DNA from: Micromonospora sp. MH99
GTDB taxonomy: Bacteria; Actinomycetota; Actinomycetes; Mycobacteriales; Micromonosporaceae
Length of the DNA: 64,000 nucleotides
Direction of reading: 5' to 3'
Assembly: GCF_021442385.1 (NCBI RefSeq)
Contig: NZ_MUZA01000006.1
Location: 99,412-163,411 of the forward strand
Below the pieces are notes generated by a model that worked only from the letters and a program-made list of their open reading frames with translations, did no database searches and had not been told where the DNA came from. Of the stretch, positions 55,437-63,617 are shown in pieces. Within the stretch, counting starts at the first letter, position 1. Each line of letters opens with the position of its first letter. A program made the translations under genes and the position numbers.

Positions 55437-55855
55437 GCGGGGTCGTCGTCGCCGGCAAGGCCGTCCCTCGCGGAGCATTTCCGCACGTCAAGGTCGCCGG
55501 TGGGTTCGTCTTCGTCTCCGGTACGTCGTCGCGATGCCCGGACAACAGCTTCGCCGGTGTCGAGGTCGACGAGTTCGGCACGACGAACCTCGACATCCGG
55601 GTGCAGACGCGGGCCGTGATCGAGAACATCGGCGACCTGCTGCGCTCGGTCGGCGCGGACCTCACCGACCTCGTCCAGGTGACCACGTATCTGGTCAACA
55701 TGAACGACTTCGGCGGTTACAACGAGGTGTGGGCGGAGTTCTTCGACGCGTCCGGGCCGACCCGCACCACTGTGGCGGTGCACCAGCTGCCGCACCCGCA
55801 CCTGCTCATCGAGATCCAGGCCGTGGCCCTTCTTCCCTCGGGAGGTCAGTCGTGA
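55433..55855 (+). CDS. amnE: 2-aminomuconate deaminase, RidA family
   Basis: A 140-residue RidA/YjgF-type protein. [60 protein letters not shown] and the final [13 protein letters not shown] match the trimeric family with the active-site Arg region. In tryptophan catabolism it releases ammonia from 2-aminomuconate to give 4-oxalocrotonate. RidA proteins in general also deaminate enamines, so context decides the substrate. It overlaps decarboxylase and dioxygenase genes by 4 bases each. Confidence 0.88.
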   Translation: MSGVVVAGKAVPRGAFPHVKVAGGFVFVSGTSSRCPDNSFAGVEVDEFGTTNLDIRVQTRAVIENIGDLLRSVGADLTDLVQVTTYLVNMNDFGGYNEVWAEFFDASGPTRTTVAVHQLPHPHLLIEIQAVALLPSGGQS

Positions 55856-56376
55856 GTGAGATCGCCGAGCCGTTCAGCTTTCCGGGCTGGATCGCCGACA
55901 ACCAGCACCTGTTGAAGCCACCGGTGGGCAACAAGGAGATGTTCCCCGGCGGCGACGACTTCATCGTGATGGTGGTGGGCGGGCCCAACCAGCGCACCGA
56001 CTTCCACGTGGACCCGTACGAGGAGTTCTTCTACCAGGTCAAGGGCAACATGCACATCAACCTGATGACCCCGGAGGGTCCGCGTACGGTGCACGTGCGC
56101 GAGGGTCAGATGTGGATGCTGCCGCGCAACACCCCGCACTCGCCGCAGCGCCCCGAGGCCGGCTCGATCGGCGTGGTCGTCGAGCGGGTGCGTGAGGAGG
56201 GCACGCTGGAGACGTTCCAGTGGTACTGCCCCGGCTGCGGCAACAAGGTGCACGAGGTGGAGTTGCAGGTCCGCGACATCGCGGCCGACCTGCCACCGGT
56301 GTTTCAGGCGTTCTACGCGGATGAGAAGGCGCGCACCTGCGCCAACTGCGGCACCCTGCACCCGGGCAAGGGCTGA
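55852..56376 (+). CDS. nbaC: 3-hydroxyanthranilate 3,4-dioxygenase
   Basis: A 174-residue cupin dioxygenase that opens 3-hydroxyanthranilate to 2-amino-3-carboxymuconate semialdehyde. Fe ligands are in [18 protein letters not shown] (His and Glu) and [11 protein letters not shown] (His). The C-terminal rubredoxin-like Cys pairs CPGCG and CANCG bind a second iron, as in the bacterial enzyme. GTG 55852 has GGAGG upstream in GGAGGTCAGTC. It overlaps the deaminase by 4 bases, and its stop shares bases with the ACMSD start. Confidence 0.95.
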   Translation: MSEIAEPFSFPGWIADNQHLLKPPVGNKEMFPGGDDFIVMVVGGPNQRTDFHVDPYEEFFYQVKGNMHINLMTPEGPRTVHVREGQMWMLPRNTPHSPQRPEAGSIGVVVERVREEGTLETFQWYCPGCGNKVHEVELQVRDIAADLPPVFQAFYADEKARTCANCGTLHPGKG

Positions 56377-57383
56377 TGCCCGCAGGTGTCGTCGACGTGC
56401 ACACGCACGTCGTACCCAAGGGGTGGCCGGACCTCGGCGCGGCGTGCGGCGGGTCCGGCTGGCCCTGGTTGCGGGTCGACTCCGAGCGCGCCGCCATGAT
56501 CATGGTGGGGGAGACGGAGTTCCGTCCGGTCGGCGCCGAGTGCTGGGACGCCTCGACGCGGCTGGCCGACATGGACGCCGACGGCGTGGCCGTGCAGGTG
56601 GTGTCGCCGACGCCCGTCTTCTTCAGCTACGACCGTCCGGCCGACCAGGCGGTGAAGGTCGCCCGGATCTTCAACGACCTCACCCTGAAGGTCACCGCTG
56701 CCGGTGGCGACCGGCTGGTGCCGTTCTGTCAGGTGCCCCTTCAGGACCCGGACGCGGCCTGCGCGGAGTTGGACCGCAGTCTGGCCGCCGGGCACGTCGG
56801 CGTGGAGATCGGCAACCACGTCGGCGACCGGGACCTGGACGACGCCGGGGTGGTCACCTTCCTCACGCACTGCGCCGAGGTGGGTGCGCCCGTCTTCGTC
56901 CACCCGTGGGACATGCCGAACGGCCCGCGTCTGGACCGCTGGATGGCCCGCTGGCTCACCGGGATGCCCGCCGAGACGCACCTGTCGGTGCTGGCGATGA
57001 TCCTGGGCGGCGTCTTCGACCGGGTACCCGAGACGCTGCGGATCTGCTTCGCGCACGGCGGCGGCAGCTTCCCGTTCTGGCTCGGCCGCGCCGACAACGC
57101 CTGGCACCGCCGTGGTGACCTGGTCCGTGGCGCGTCCGTCGCCCCGCCCAGCAGCTACGTCGACCGGTTCAGCGTCGACTCGGTGGTCTTCGCGCCGCCC
57201 GCGCTGCGGCTGCTTGTCGACACGATGGGGGAGGACCGGGTGCTGGTCGGCAGCGACTACCCGTACCCGCTGGGCGAGCGACCGGCCGGTGCGGTCGTCG
57301 AGGGGGCCGACTTCCTCACCGACGCCCAGCGCGACAAGCTCCGATCCACCAACGCGCTGCGCTTCCTGTACGGGCAGCGCTGA
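56376..57383 (+). CDS. nbaD: 2-amino-3-carboxymuconate-6-semialdehyde decarboxylase (ACMSD)
   Basis: A 335-residue amidohydrolase-fold Zn enzyme. VDVHTHVVPKGWPD (HxH), PVFVHPWDMPNG (His), RICFAHGGGSFPFW (His) and VLVGSDYPYPLGE (Asp) are metal and catalytic residues. It removes the carboxyl group of ACMS to give 2-aminomuconate semialdehyde, so flux goes to catabolism instead of quinolinate and NAD. Last gene of the operon; a long hairpin (57451-57533) follows 67 bases later. ATG 56376 shares its A with the stop of the dioxygenase gene (TGATG). Confidence 0.95.
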   Translation: MPAGVVDVHTHVVPKGWPDLGAACGGSGWPWLRVDSERAAMIMVGETEFRPVGAECWDASTRLADMDADGVAVQVVSPTPVFFSYDRPADQAVKVARIFNDLTLKVTAAGGDRLVPFCQVPLQDPDAACAELDRSLAAGHVGVEIGNHVGDRDLDDAGVVTFLTHCAEVGAPVFVHPWDMPNGPRLDRWMARWLTGMPAETHLSVLAMILGGVFDRVPETLRICFAHGGGSFPFWLGRADNAWHRRGDLVRGASVAPPSSYVDRFSVDSVVFAPPALRLLVDTMGEDRVLVGSDYPYPLGERPAGAVVEGADFLTDAQRDKLRSTNALRFLYGQR

Positions 57384-57450
57384 CGGCGTACCCCTGGTAG
57401 CGCTCTCGGACGACGGACGGCTGCGACGGGTCGACGGACCTGTTCCGTTG

Positions 57451-57533
57451 CCTTTGCTCTGCTTCAATCCAGGCAACACCACGTGTCCGATAATCGGACA
57501 TCGACTGTTTCCTCTGTTGAAGCAGAGCAAAGG
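57451..57533. repeat. Long inverted repeat, family B copy 2
   Basis: Perfect 17-base outer arms (57451-57467 and 57517-57533, core CCTTTGCTCTGCTTCAA) enclose a central perfect dyad TGTCCGATAATCGGACA (57484-57500). It shares its outer arm with the copy at 29827-29909 but has a different centre. It lies right after the kynurenine operon, where it probably ends transcription. Confidence 0.85.
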
Positions 57534-57622
57534 ACGCCGGCAGGGTGGTGCGGTCGACCGCAGTCCGACGCCGACGCCGTGTCGGTCCGCTGGCAGCCGC
57601 TCCCAGCGGGCAGGATGAGGAC

Positions 57623-59086
57623 ATGGCCGAGCCGCACGACCTGACGGCGCTGGAGCAGGCCGCCGCCATCGCCCGCGGCGAGCTCTCCAGCGTCGAGCTG
57701 GTCGAGCACCACCTGAGCCGGGTGGCGGCGCTCGGCGACACCGTGGGCGCGTTCGTCACCGTCACCGAGGACCTCGCCCGACAGGCCGCCCGCGCCGCCG
57801 ACGCCGCCCCGAGCGAGGCGCGTGGCCCGCTGCACGGCGTGCCGACCGCCATCAAGGACCTGACGCTCACCGCGGGGGTGCGCACCACCTTCGGCTCGGC
57901 GGCGTTCGCCGACTTCGTCCCGCCCGTCGACGCCGACGTGGTCCGGTTCATCAAGGCCGCCGGCCTCGTCAGCCTCGGCAAGACGACCACCTCCGAGCTG
58001 GGCTGCTCGCTCTACTCGGAGGGCCGCGTCGCGCCGCCGGCCCGCAACCCGTGGCAGCTCGCGTACACCGCCGGTGGTTCCAGTGGCGGCGCGGCGGCGG
58101 CGGTCGCGGCCGGCCTCGTGCCGATCGCCCAGGGGTCCGACGGGGGCGGCTCCCTCCGCATCCCGGCGTCGCTCTGCGGCCTGATCGGCTACAAGCCCAG
58201 CCGCGGCCTGGTCTCCGGCGGGCCGCTCGGCTCGGGCGCCTTCGGGCTGCCCACCAGCGGCCCGCTCGGGCGGACCGTCGCCGACATCGCCGCACTGCTC
58301 GACGTCATGGCCGTGCCGGTGCCGGGCGAGCCCTACCTGCCGCCGCCCGCGCCGCCCGGTGGATACCTGGCCGCGGCCCGCCGGGCCGAGCCCGGCCGGT
58401 TGCGGATCGGCCGGTTCACCACACCGATGCTCGCCGACGAGCCGGTGCACCCCGACTGCGTGGCCGCCGTCGACCGGGCCGCCGCGCTGCTCACCAGCGC
58501 CGGCCACGAGGTGGTCGAGGTGCCGCCGCCGCTCACGCCCGCGGTGTGGCCACTGTTCGAGATCCTCTGGTACGTGTTGGCGCTCGCCCCGGTGCCGCCG
58601 CAACGGGAGGCGGAACTGCTGCCGTTGACCCGGCTGATGCGTGCCCGGGGCGCCGCGATCAGCGCCGGCACGCTCGCGGCCACCCTGGGGGAGTTGCAGT
58701 CGCAGGTACGTCTCGGCGCCGCCCGTACCGCCGGCTGTGACCTGCTGCTCTGCCCCACCCTGGCCGCCCCGCAGGCACCCGTCGGCTGGTTCACCGCCGA
58801 CGGCGACCCGGCGGCCGATTTCGACAGGCAACGCCGCTTCTCGCCCTACTGCGCGATCTTCAACGTGACAGGCGATCCCTCGGTGTCCCTGCCGGTGGGC
58901 GCCACGGCCGACGGCCTGCCCGTCGGGGTGCTCCTCACCGGCCGGTACGGCGACGACGCGCGGCTCATCGCGACCGCTGCGCAACTGGAGCACGCCAGTG
59001 ACGGATGGGATCGGCACCCCGCAATCTGGCGGGCCGTCGACTCCGCTAACGTGAATGGCGACGGAGTTGGCCGGTCGCCATCATGA
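57623..59086 (+). CDS. Amidase, amidase signature family
   Basis: A 487-residue amidase. The Ser-cisSer-Lys triad is in [11 protein letters not shown] (Lys), [18 protein letters not shown] (cis-Ser) and [20 protein letters not shown] (nucleophile Ser). Length fits glutamyl-tRNA amidotransferase A-like or stand-alone amidases, with no GatB/C beside it, so it probably hydrolyses a small amide. It follows the kynurenine operon hairpin and starts at ATG 57623, with a GATGAGGAC site. A role in formylkynurenine deformylation is not supported by its family. Confidence 0.9.
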   Translation: MAEPHDLTALEQAAAIARGELSSVELVEHHLSRVAALGDTVGAFVTVTEDLARQAARAADAAPSEARGPLHGVPTAIKDLTLTAGVRTTFGSAAFADFVPPVDADVVRFIKAAGLVSLGKTTTSELGCSLYSEGRVAPPARNPWQLAYTAGGSSGGAAAAVAAGLVPIAQGSDGGGSLRIPASLCGLIGYKPSRGLVSGGPLGSGAFGLPTSGPLGRTVADIAALLDVMAVPVPGEPYLPPPAPPGGYLAAARRAEPGRLRIGRFTTPMLADEPVHPDCVAAVDRAAALLTSAGHEVVEVPPPLTPAVWPLFEILWYVLALAPVPPQREAELLPLTRLMRARGAAISAGTLAATLGELQSQVRLGAARTAGCDLLLCPTLAAPQAPVGWFTADGDPAADFDRQRRFSPYCAIFNVTGDPSVSLPVGATADGLPVGVLLTGRYGDDARLIATAAQLEHASDGWDRHPAIWRAVDSANVNGDGVGRSPS

Positions 59087-59140
59087 TCGTCCATCCGACC
59101 CGATTGTTCGAGGTCCTTCTTCCGCCTGGGGGCGTTGGGA

Positions 59141-59455
59141 TTGTCTGTTACCGAGACGTTGCTGGTCTTCGTCGGCATCCCGTTGGCCGCGGTGCTGGTC
59201 ATCGCCGGCCTGTCGTACGCCGGTAGCCGTGGTGGTGCCACCGGCGGTGGCGGTGGCGCCAAGCGCTACCGGCCGGGCCGGCCCTTCGACTTCACTCCGG
59301 TCTGGTTCCTGGGCCGCCCGGAGCAGCTGGCCGACTCGGCCGGCACCGCGCTGACCGCGGGGGCGCAGGCGCCCGCGCTGACCAGCCACAAGCTAGAGCA
59401 GGCCAGCGTCGAGGCGCCGGCCGGTGGAACCGGAGGCGCAAGTGACCGTTGGTGA
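59141..59455 (+). CDS. Small single-pass membrane protein
   Basis: A 104-residue protein. The N terminus is a hydrophobic helix (LLVFVGIPLAAVLVIAGLSYA, residues about 6-26), then a Gly-rich stretch and a conserved cytoplasmic or periplasmic part with RYRPGRPFDFTPVWFLGRPEQL. TTG 59141 (MSVTETLLVF) is preferred to TTG 59135, by similarity of layout to related small proteins; the first codon is thus non-standard. Overlaps the DUF5130-like gene by 14 bases. The two always seem to go together in actinobacteria (from memory); function unknown. Confidence 0.7.
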   Translation: MSVTETLLVFVGIPLAAVLVIAGLSYAGSRGGATGGGGGAKRYRPGRPFDFTPVWFLGRPEQLADSAGTALTAGAQAPALTSHKLEQASVEAPAGGTGGASDRW

Positions 59456-59849
59456 GAAGCAGGCCGGGACGGACAACCCGCCCGAGGTGCTGGACGGGCC
59501 GTTCTCGACCCGCCAGCTGCTGCGCATCGACGAGGCCCTGCGCCTGGCCGACAGGGGCACCGGCCTGGTCTTCTCGGTGTTCGTCGGCGGCCTGGACGAG
59601 CCGATCCGTGAGCACGCCCAGCGGCTGCACCGCCAGCTCGCCGAGCCCGACAAGTCGGTGCTGATCGCCGTGTCGCCCAACCAGCGCCAGTTGGAGATCG
59701 TCACCGGGCGGCACGCCCGCAAGCGCATCCCCGACACGTACGCCAAGCTGGCCGCGCTCTCCATGGTCGGCGCGTTCAGCGGCGGCGACCTGGCCGGCGG
59801 CATCATCAACGGCCTCGACCAGTTGGCCAGCCACGCCGGCAAGGGCTGA
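59442..59849 (+). CDS. DUF5130-like protein
   Basis: A 135-residue protein with a TPM-type alpha/beta domain: FSTRQLLRIDEALRLADRGTG, FSVFVGGLDEPIREHAQRLH, EPDKSVLIAVSPNQRQLEIVTG and ARKRIPDTYAKLAALSMVGAF. It has no signal peptide. Such proteins are annotated as DUF5130 with unknown function. The GTG at 59442 is set by GGAGG six bases upstream and overlaps the membrane-protein gene by 14 bases, so the pair is co-expressed. A hairpin terminator follows 15 bases after the stop. Confidence 0.82.
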   Translation: MTVGEKQAGTDNPPEVLDGPFSTRQLLRIDEALRLADRGTGLVFSVFVGGLDEPIREHAQRLHRQLAEPDKSVLIAVSPNQRQLEIVTGRHARKRIPDTYAKLAALSMVGAFSGGDLAGGIINGLDQLASHAGKG

Positions 59850-59864
59850 GCCCTTCTCGTACGT

Positions 59865-59900
59865 CGAAGCCCGACCCGCCGCACGGCAGGTCGGGCTTCG
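59865..59900 (+). terminator. Hairpin terminator after DUF5130-like gene
   Basis: A perfect 12-base stem (59865-59876 CGAAGCCCGACC and its reverse complement at 59889-59900) has a 12-base loop. It lies 15 bases after the stop codon; a smaller AAGGGC/GCCCTT hairpin overlaps the stop at 59841-59855. Confidence 0.8.
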
Positions 59901-59948
59901 TCGCGTTACGCCGCGCCAGGTCAGCGCGCTGCCCCTGCTTCAGGTCAG

Positions 59949-59988
59949 CGACATGGGGGTGGCCGCGCGGGCGGCCACCCCCATGTCG
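59949..59988 (-). terminator. Perfect 18-bp hairpin, terminator of pepN
   Basis: An 18-base stem (59949-59966 with 59971-59988) is perfect and has a 4-base loop. It lies just 6 bases after the pepN stop (minus strand) and also 100 bases past the DUF5130-like gene, so it can stop transcription from both sides. Confidence 0.85.
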
Positions 59989-59994
59989 GCGATG

Positions 59995-62553
59995 TCAGTG
60001 CTGCTGGGCGTCCTTCGCGCGGGCCTTGAGGGCCCGCACCACACCGTCGCGGCCCTCGGCGACCAGTCGACGCAGCGGGCCGGGGTTGCCCTCACCGGCC
60101 AGCCACGTGTCGGTCGCCGCCACCGTGTCGTCGTCCACCAGGTAGGTCGGGTACGCCAACTGGGCGAACTCCTGCGCCGGCTCGCTGTCCCGCGTGGCCC
60201 ACACCTGGCCGATCGCCGCGAAGTACTTCTCCCGGTACGGGGCGACCAGCTCCACCTGCGCCGGGTGGGCGAAGCCCTGCAACAGCGCCCGGTGCCGCCA
60301 GTTCGGCAGCGCGTCCGGGCCGGTCAGCAGCGCCCACACGGCCGCCTTGTTCTCCGCCGTCGGCACCAGCGCGTGCGCGTACGCGGCCTCCCGCTCGCCG
60401 CTGGCGGTACGGTCGCCGGCCAGCTCGGCCTCGATCTCGGCGGCACCTGCCGCGCCGTTGGCCACCAGCGCCCCGAGCACCGTCCAGCGCAGCTCGGTGT
60501 CCACGGTCAGCCCGGCCGGCACGCCGGTGCCGTCCAGCCAGCCCCGTAGCGTGGCCAGGTCCTCTTCGGACCGGGCGGCCGAGGTGTACGCCCGCGCCCA
60601 GGCCAGCTGGAAACCGCTGCCCGGCTCGGCGGAGGCCAGCGCGTCCTTCGCCGAGCGAGCCAGCCCCGCCCAGCCGGTGGGCGCCCACTCCGGGTCGGCG
60701 TAGAGGGTGAGCGCGGTGGTGGCCTGGCGCAGGGTGGCGGTCACCAGGTTGATGTCGGTCTCCGCGGAGAGCCCGGCCAGCACCAGCGCCACGTAGTCGC
60801 GGGTCGCCAGCTCGGCGTCCCGGGTCATGTCCCACGCGGCCGTCCAGCAGAGGGCGCGGGCCAGCGACGAGTCGAAGCCGCCGATGTGCTGTACCACAGT
60901 GGCCATCGACCGGTCGTCGAGACGCAGCTTGGTGTAGCTCAGGTCGTCGTCGTTGAGCAGCAGCACGTCGGCGGCTCGGACGCCACGCAGGTCGGCGAGG
61001 TCGGTCCGCTCGCCGGTCACGTCCACCTCGTGGCGTTCGCGGCGGACCAGCTGCCCGTCGGTCAGGTCGTACAGGCCCACGCCGATCCGGTGGGTGCGCA
61101 GCGTCGGGTACGCCGTCGGCGCCTCCTGCCGCACGACCACCTGCTCGTACGTGCCGTCGGCGGCGATCGTCACCTCCGGGCGCAGCGTGTTGACCTGCGC
61201 GGTCTCCAGCCACTGCGCGGCGAACTTGCGCAGTTCCCGGCCCGAGGCCGCCTCCAGCTCGGTGAGCAGGTCGTCGAAGGTGGCGTTGCCCCAGGCGTGC
61301 TTGCCGAAGTACGCCCGCAGCCCGGCCACGAACGGCTCCTCACCCACGTACGCGACGAGCTGCTTGAGCACGCTCGCGCCCTTGGCGTAGGTGATGCCGT
61401 CGAAGTTGACCTCGACGGCCTCCATGTCCGGCATCTCGGTGTAGACCGGGTGGGTGGAGGAGAGCTGGTCCTGCCGGTAGCCCCAGTTCTTGCGGATCGA
61501 CAGGAACGTCGTCCACGCCTCGGTGAACCGGGTGGCGTGGGTGTTGCACCAGTGGCTGGCCCACTCGGCGAACGACTCGTTGAGCCACAGGTCGTTCCAC
61601 CAGCGCATGGTGACCAGGTCACCGAACCACATGTGGGCCATCTCGTGCAGGATCGTGTTGGCCCGCTGCTCGTACTCGAAGTCGGTGACCTGCGAGCGGA
61701 ACAGGTAGTGCGACTCGGCGTGCGTGACGCAGCCGAAGTTCTCCATCGCGCCGGCGTTGAAGTCGGGCACCCACAGCTGGTCGTACTTGGGCAGCGGGTA
61801 GCGCACGCCGAACTTCTCGTGGAAGAAGTCGAAGCCCTGCTTGGTGATGAGGAACAGGTTGTCGGAGTCCAGGTACTGAGCCATCGACGCCCGGGAGAAC
61901 ACGCCCAGGTCGATGCCGTCGTGGCTGTCCCGCACCTCGTGGTACGGACCCGCGCACAGCGCCGTGATGTAGGTGCTCATCCGGGCCGACTCGGTGAAGT
62001 GGAGGGTCTTGAGCCCCTCGCCGGCCGGCTCCTCGCGCTGCACCGGCATGTTGGACACGACCCGCCAGTGCGCCGGCACCGTGGCGTGCCAGGTGTAGAC
62101 GCTCTTCAGGTCGGGCTGGTCGAAGCAGGCGAACACCCGCTGCGCGTCGGCAGTCTCGAACTGGCTGTAGAGGTAGGTCTCGCCGTCCACCGGGTCGACC
62201 GTGCGGTGCAGACCCTGCCCACTGTTGGAGTAGGCGAAGTCCGCATCGACGACAAGGGTGTTCTCGGCGGCCAGCCCGGTGAGGGTCAGGCCCTTCTCGG
62301 CCGACCAGTCGGACAGGTCCACCGGGGCGCCGTTCAGGGTGGCGGACCGCACCGTCTCGGCGGCCAGCTCGATGAACGTGCTCGCTCCCGGTTCGCCGCA
62401 GCGGAACCGGACCTCGGTCGTCGAGGAGAACGTGCGGCCGTCGGCCGCCAGCACGGCGGTCGACAGGTCCAGACTGATGTCGTACCCGGTCACCTCGAGC
62501 AGGCGGGCCCGCTCGGTCGCCTCGACCTGCGTCAGGTTACGCACTCCCGGCAC
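59995..62553 (-). CDS. pepN: Aminopeptidase N (M1 family)
   Basis: An 852-residue M1 metallopeptidase. GAMENFGCVTHAES is the exopeptidase (GxMEN) motif, and TILHEMAHMWFGDLVTMRWW with NDLWLNESFAEW is the HExxH...E zinc motif. The N-terminal beta domain (about residues 1-190) and the C-terminal ERAP-type helical domain (from about 530) complete the fold. It releases N-terminal residues from peptides in the cytosol. GTG 62553 has GGAGA seven bases upstream; a longer frame to 62652 lacks M1 similarity. Followed by the hairpin at 59949-59988. Confidence 0.97.
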   Translation of the reverse strand: MPGVRNLTQVEATERARLLEVTGYDISLDLSTAVLAADGRTFSSTTEVRFRCGEPGASTFIELAAETVRSATLNGAPVDLSDWSAEKGLTLTGLAAENTLVVDADFAYSNSGQGLHRTVDPVDGETYLYSQFETADAQRVFACFDQPDLKSVYTWHATVPAHWRVVSNMPVQREEPAGEGLKTLHFTESARMSTYITALCAGPYHEVRDSHDGIDLGVFSRASMAQYLDSDNLFLITKQGFDFFHEKFGVRYPLPKYDQLWVPDFNAGAMENFGCVTHAESHYLFRSQVTDFEYEQRANTILHEMAHMWFGDLVTMRWWNDLWLNESFAEWASHWCNTHATRFTEAWTTFLSIRKNWGYRQDQLSSTHPVYTEMPDMEAVEVNFDGITYAKGASVLKQLVAYVGEEPFVAGLRAYFGKHAWGNATFDDLLTELEAASGRELRKFAAQWLETAQVNTLRPEVTIAADGTYEQVVVRQEAPTAYPTLRTHRIGVGLYDLTDGQLVRRERHEVDVTGERTDLADLRGVRAADVLLLNDDDLSYTKLRLDDRSMATVVQHIGGFDSSLARALCWTAAWDMTRDAELATRDYVALVLAGLSAETDINLVTATLRQATTALTLYADPEWAPTGWAGLARSAKDALASAEPGSGFQLAWARAYTSAARSEEDLATLRGWLDGTGVPAGLTVDTELRWTVLGALVANGAAGAAEIEAELAGDRTASGEREAAYAHALVPTAENKAAVWALLTGPDALPNWRHRALLQGFAHPAQVELVAPYREKYFAAIGQVWATRDSEPAQEFAQLAYPTYLVDDDTVAATDTWLAGEGNPGPLRRLVAEGRDGVVRALKARAKDAQQH

Positions 62554-62765
62554 TGTTCGTCTCCATCCCACGTCTCGCCGTACGCCCGGCGGCGCCCGTC
62601 TGCCGACCGCTCGTGACGTCCGGCCCGATCCGAGTCTTCCACGTACGGGCACCCGGCGGTGGGCGAGGTCACGCTCTCATTCGGGTGCCGGTCGATGCGC
62701 CGTGGGGTGAGGATCGAGGTGAGACGCCGGACTGCCGGCGCCACCCGTCGCGAAGGGACCTCACC

Positions 62766-63392
62766 GTGACCGATCGTGTCACCGCCGACATGTGGTTCGA
62801 CCCGATTTGCCCATGGGCGTGGATCACGTCCCGCTGGCTGCTGGAGGTCGAGCAGGTCCGTGACGTGGACATCCGCTTCCACGTCATGAGCCTGTCCGTG
62901 CTCAACGAGGGCCGGGACGAGCTGCCCGAGGAGTACAAGGCTCTGCTGAGCACCGCCTGGGGCCCGGTACGGATCTGCATCGCCGCCGAGCAGCGCTACG
63001 GCAACGACGTGCTGGGCAAGCTCTACACGGCGCTCGGCACCCGCATCCACCTCGGTAAGGAAGAGCGGGGTCAGGAGCTCTACGTGGCCGCGCTGACCGA
63101 GGCCGGCCTGGACCCGGCGTTGGCCGCCGCCGCCGACAGCACCGAGTACGACGAGGCGCTGCGGGCCAGCCACGAGGCCGGCATGCGCCCGGTCGGGCAG
63201 GACGTCGGCACCCCTGTCGTCCACGCGCCCGGCCCGGACGGCAGCCCGGTCGCGTTCTTCGGCCCGGTGATCACGCCGCGCCCCAAGGGCGAGGCCGCCG
63301 GACGGCTCTGGGACGGCGTCCTCCTGGTCGCCGGCACCCCGGGCTTCTACGAGCTCAAGCGCACCCGTGAGCAGTCCCCGATCTTCGACTGA
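62766..63392 (+). CDS. DsbA-family protein, mycothiol-dependent nitroreductase-like
   Basis: A 208-residue thioredoxin-fold protein of the DsbA/FrnE class, of the Rv2466c type. The active site reads FDPICPWAWITSRWLLEVE: the first Cys is kept but the second position is Ala, as in a single-Cys oxidoreductase. HVMSLSVLNEGRDELP and GTPVVHAPGPDG, then FFGPVITPRP, are family motifs. It is likely to use mycothiol. GTG 62766 starts after GAAGGGACC. It lies 212 bases from the pepN start, divergent, and ends with a hairpin terminator. Confidence 0.87.
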   Translation: MTDRVTADMWFDPICPWAWITSRWLLEVEQVRDVDIRFHVMSLSVLNEGRDELPEEYKALLSTAWGPVRICIAAEQRYGNDVLGKLYTALGTRIHLGKEERGQELYVAALTEAGLDPALAAAADSTEYDEALRASHEAGMRPVGQDVGTPVVHAPGPDGSPVAFFGPVITPRPKGEAAGRLWDGVLLVAGTPGFYELKRTREQSPIFD

Positions 63393-63403
63393 CCACTACC
63401 GCC

Positions 63404-63449
63404 ACGCGCCCCCGTCCGGACTCCGTCGGGTGTCCGGGCGGGGGCGCGT
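63404..63449 (+). terminator. Hairpin terminator after the DsbA-family gene
   Basis: A 17-base stem (63404-63420 with 63433-63449) has one G-U-type mismatch and a 12-base loop, 11 bases after the stop codon. Confidence 0.75.
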
Positions 63450-63617
63450 CGCGCCGGACGCGGTCCGGGCGAGGGTGTCTCGCGCCGGACCCGGGGTGCG
63501 GCTGCGCGGGGTCGGGAACTGTCACAGCGTCACCGCTGGGCGGGCGGCGTCGTTTCCCTCGGTGTCCGCCGCAGCGACCCGCAGGGCCGCACCCCGCAGC
63601 TCGTGGAGGCAATCCCG

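Noticed and set aside
57623..59086. Amidase as the missing kynurenine formamidase
   Set aside because: It is of the amidase signature family, which does not include known arylformamidases, and is separated from the operon by a hairpin.
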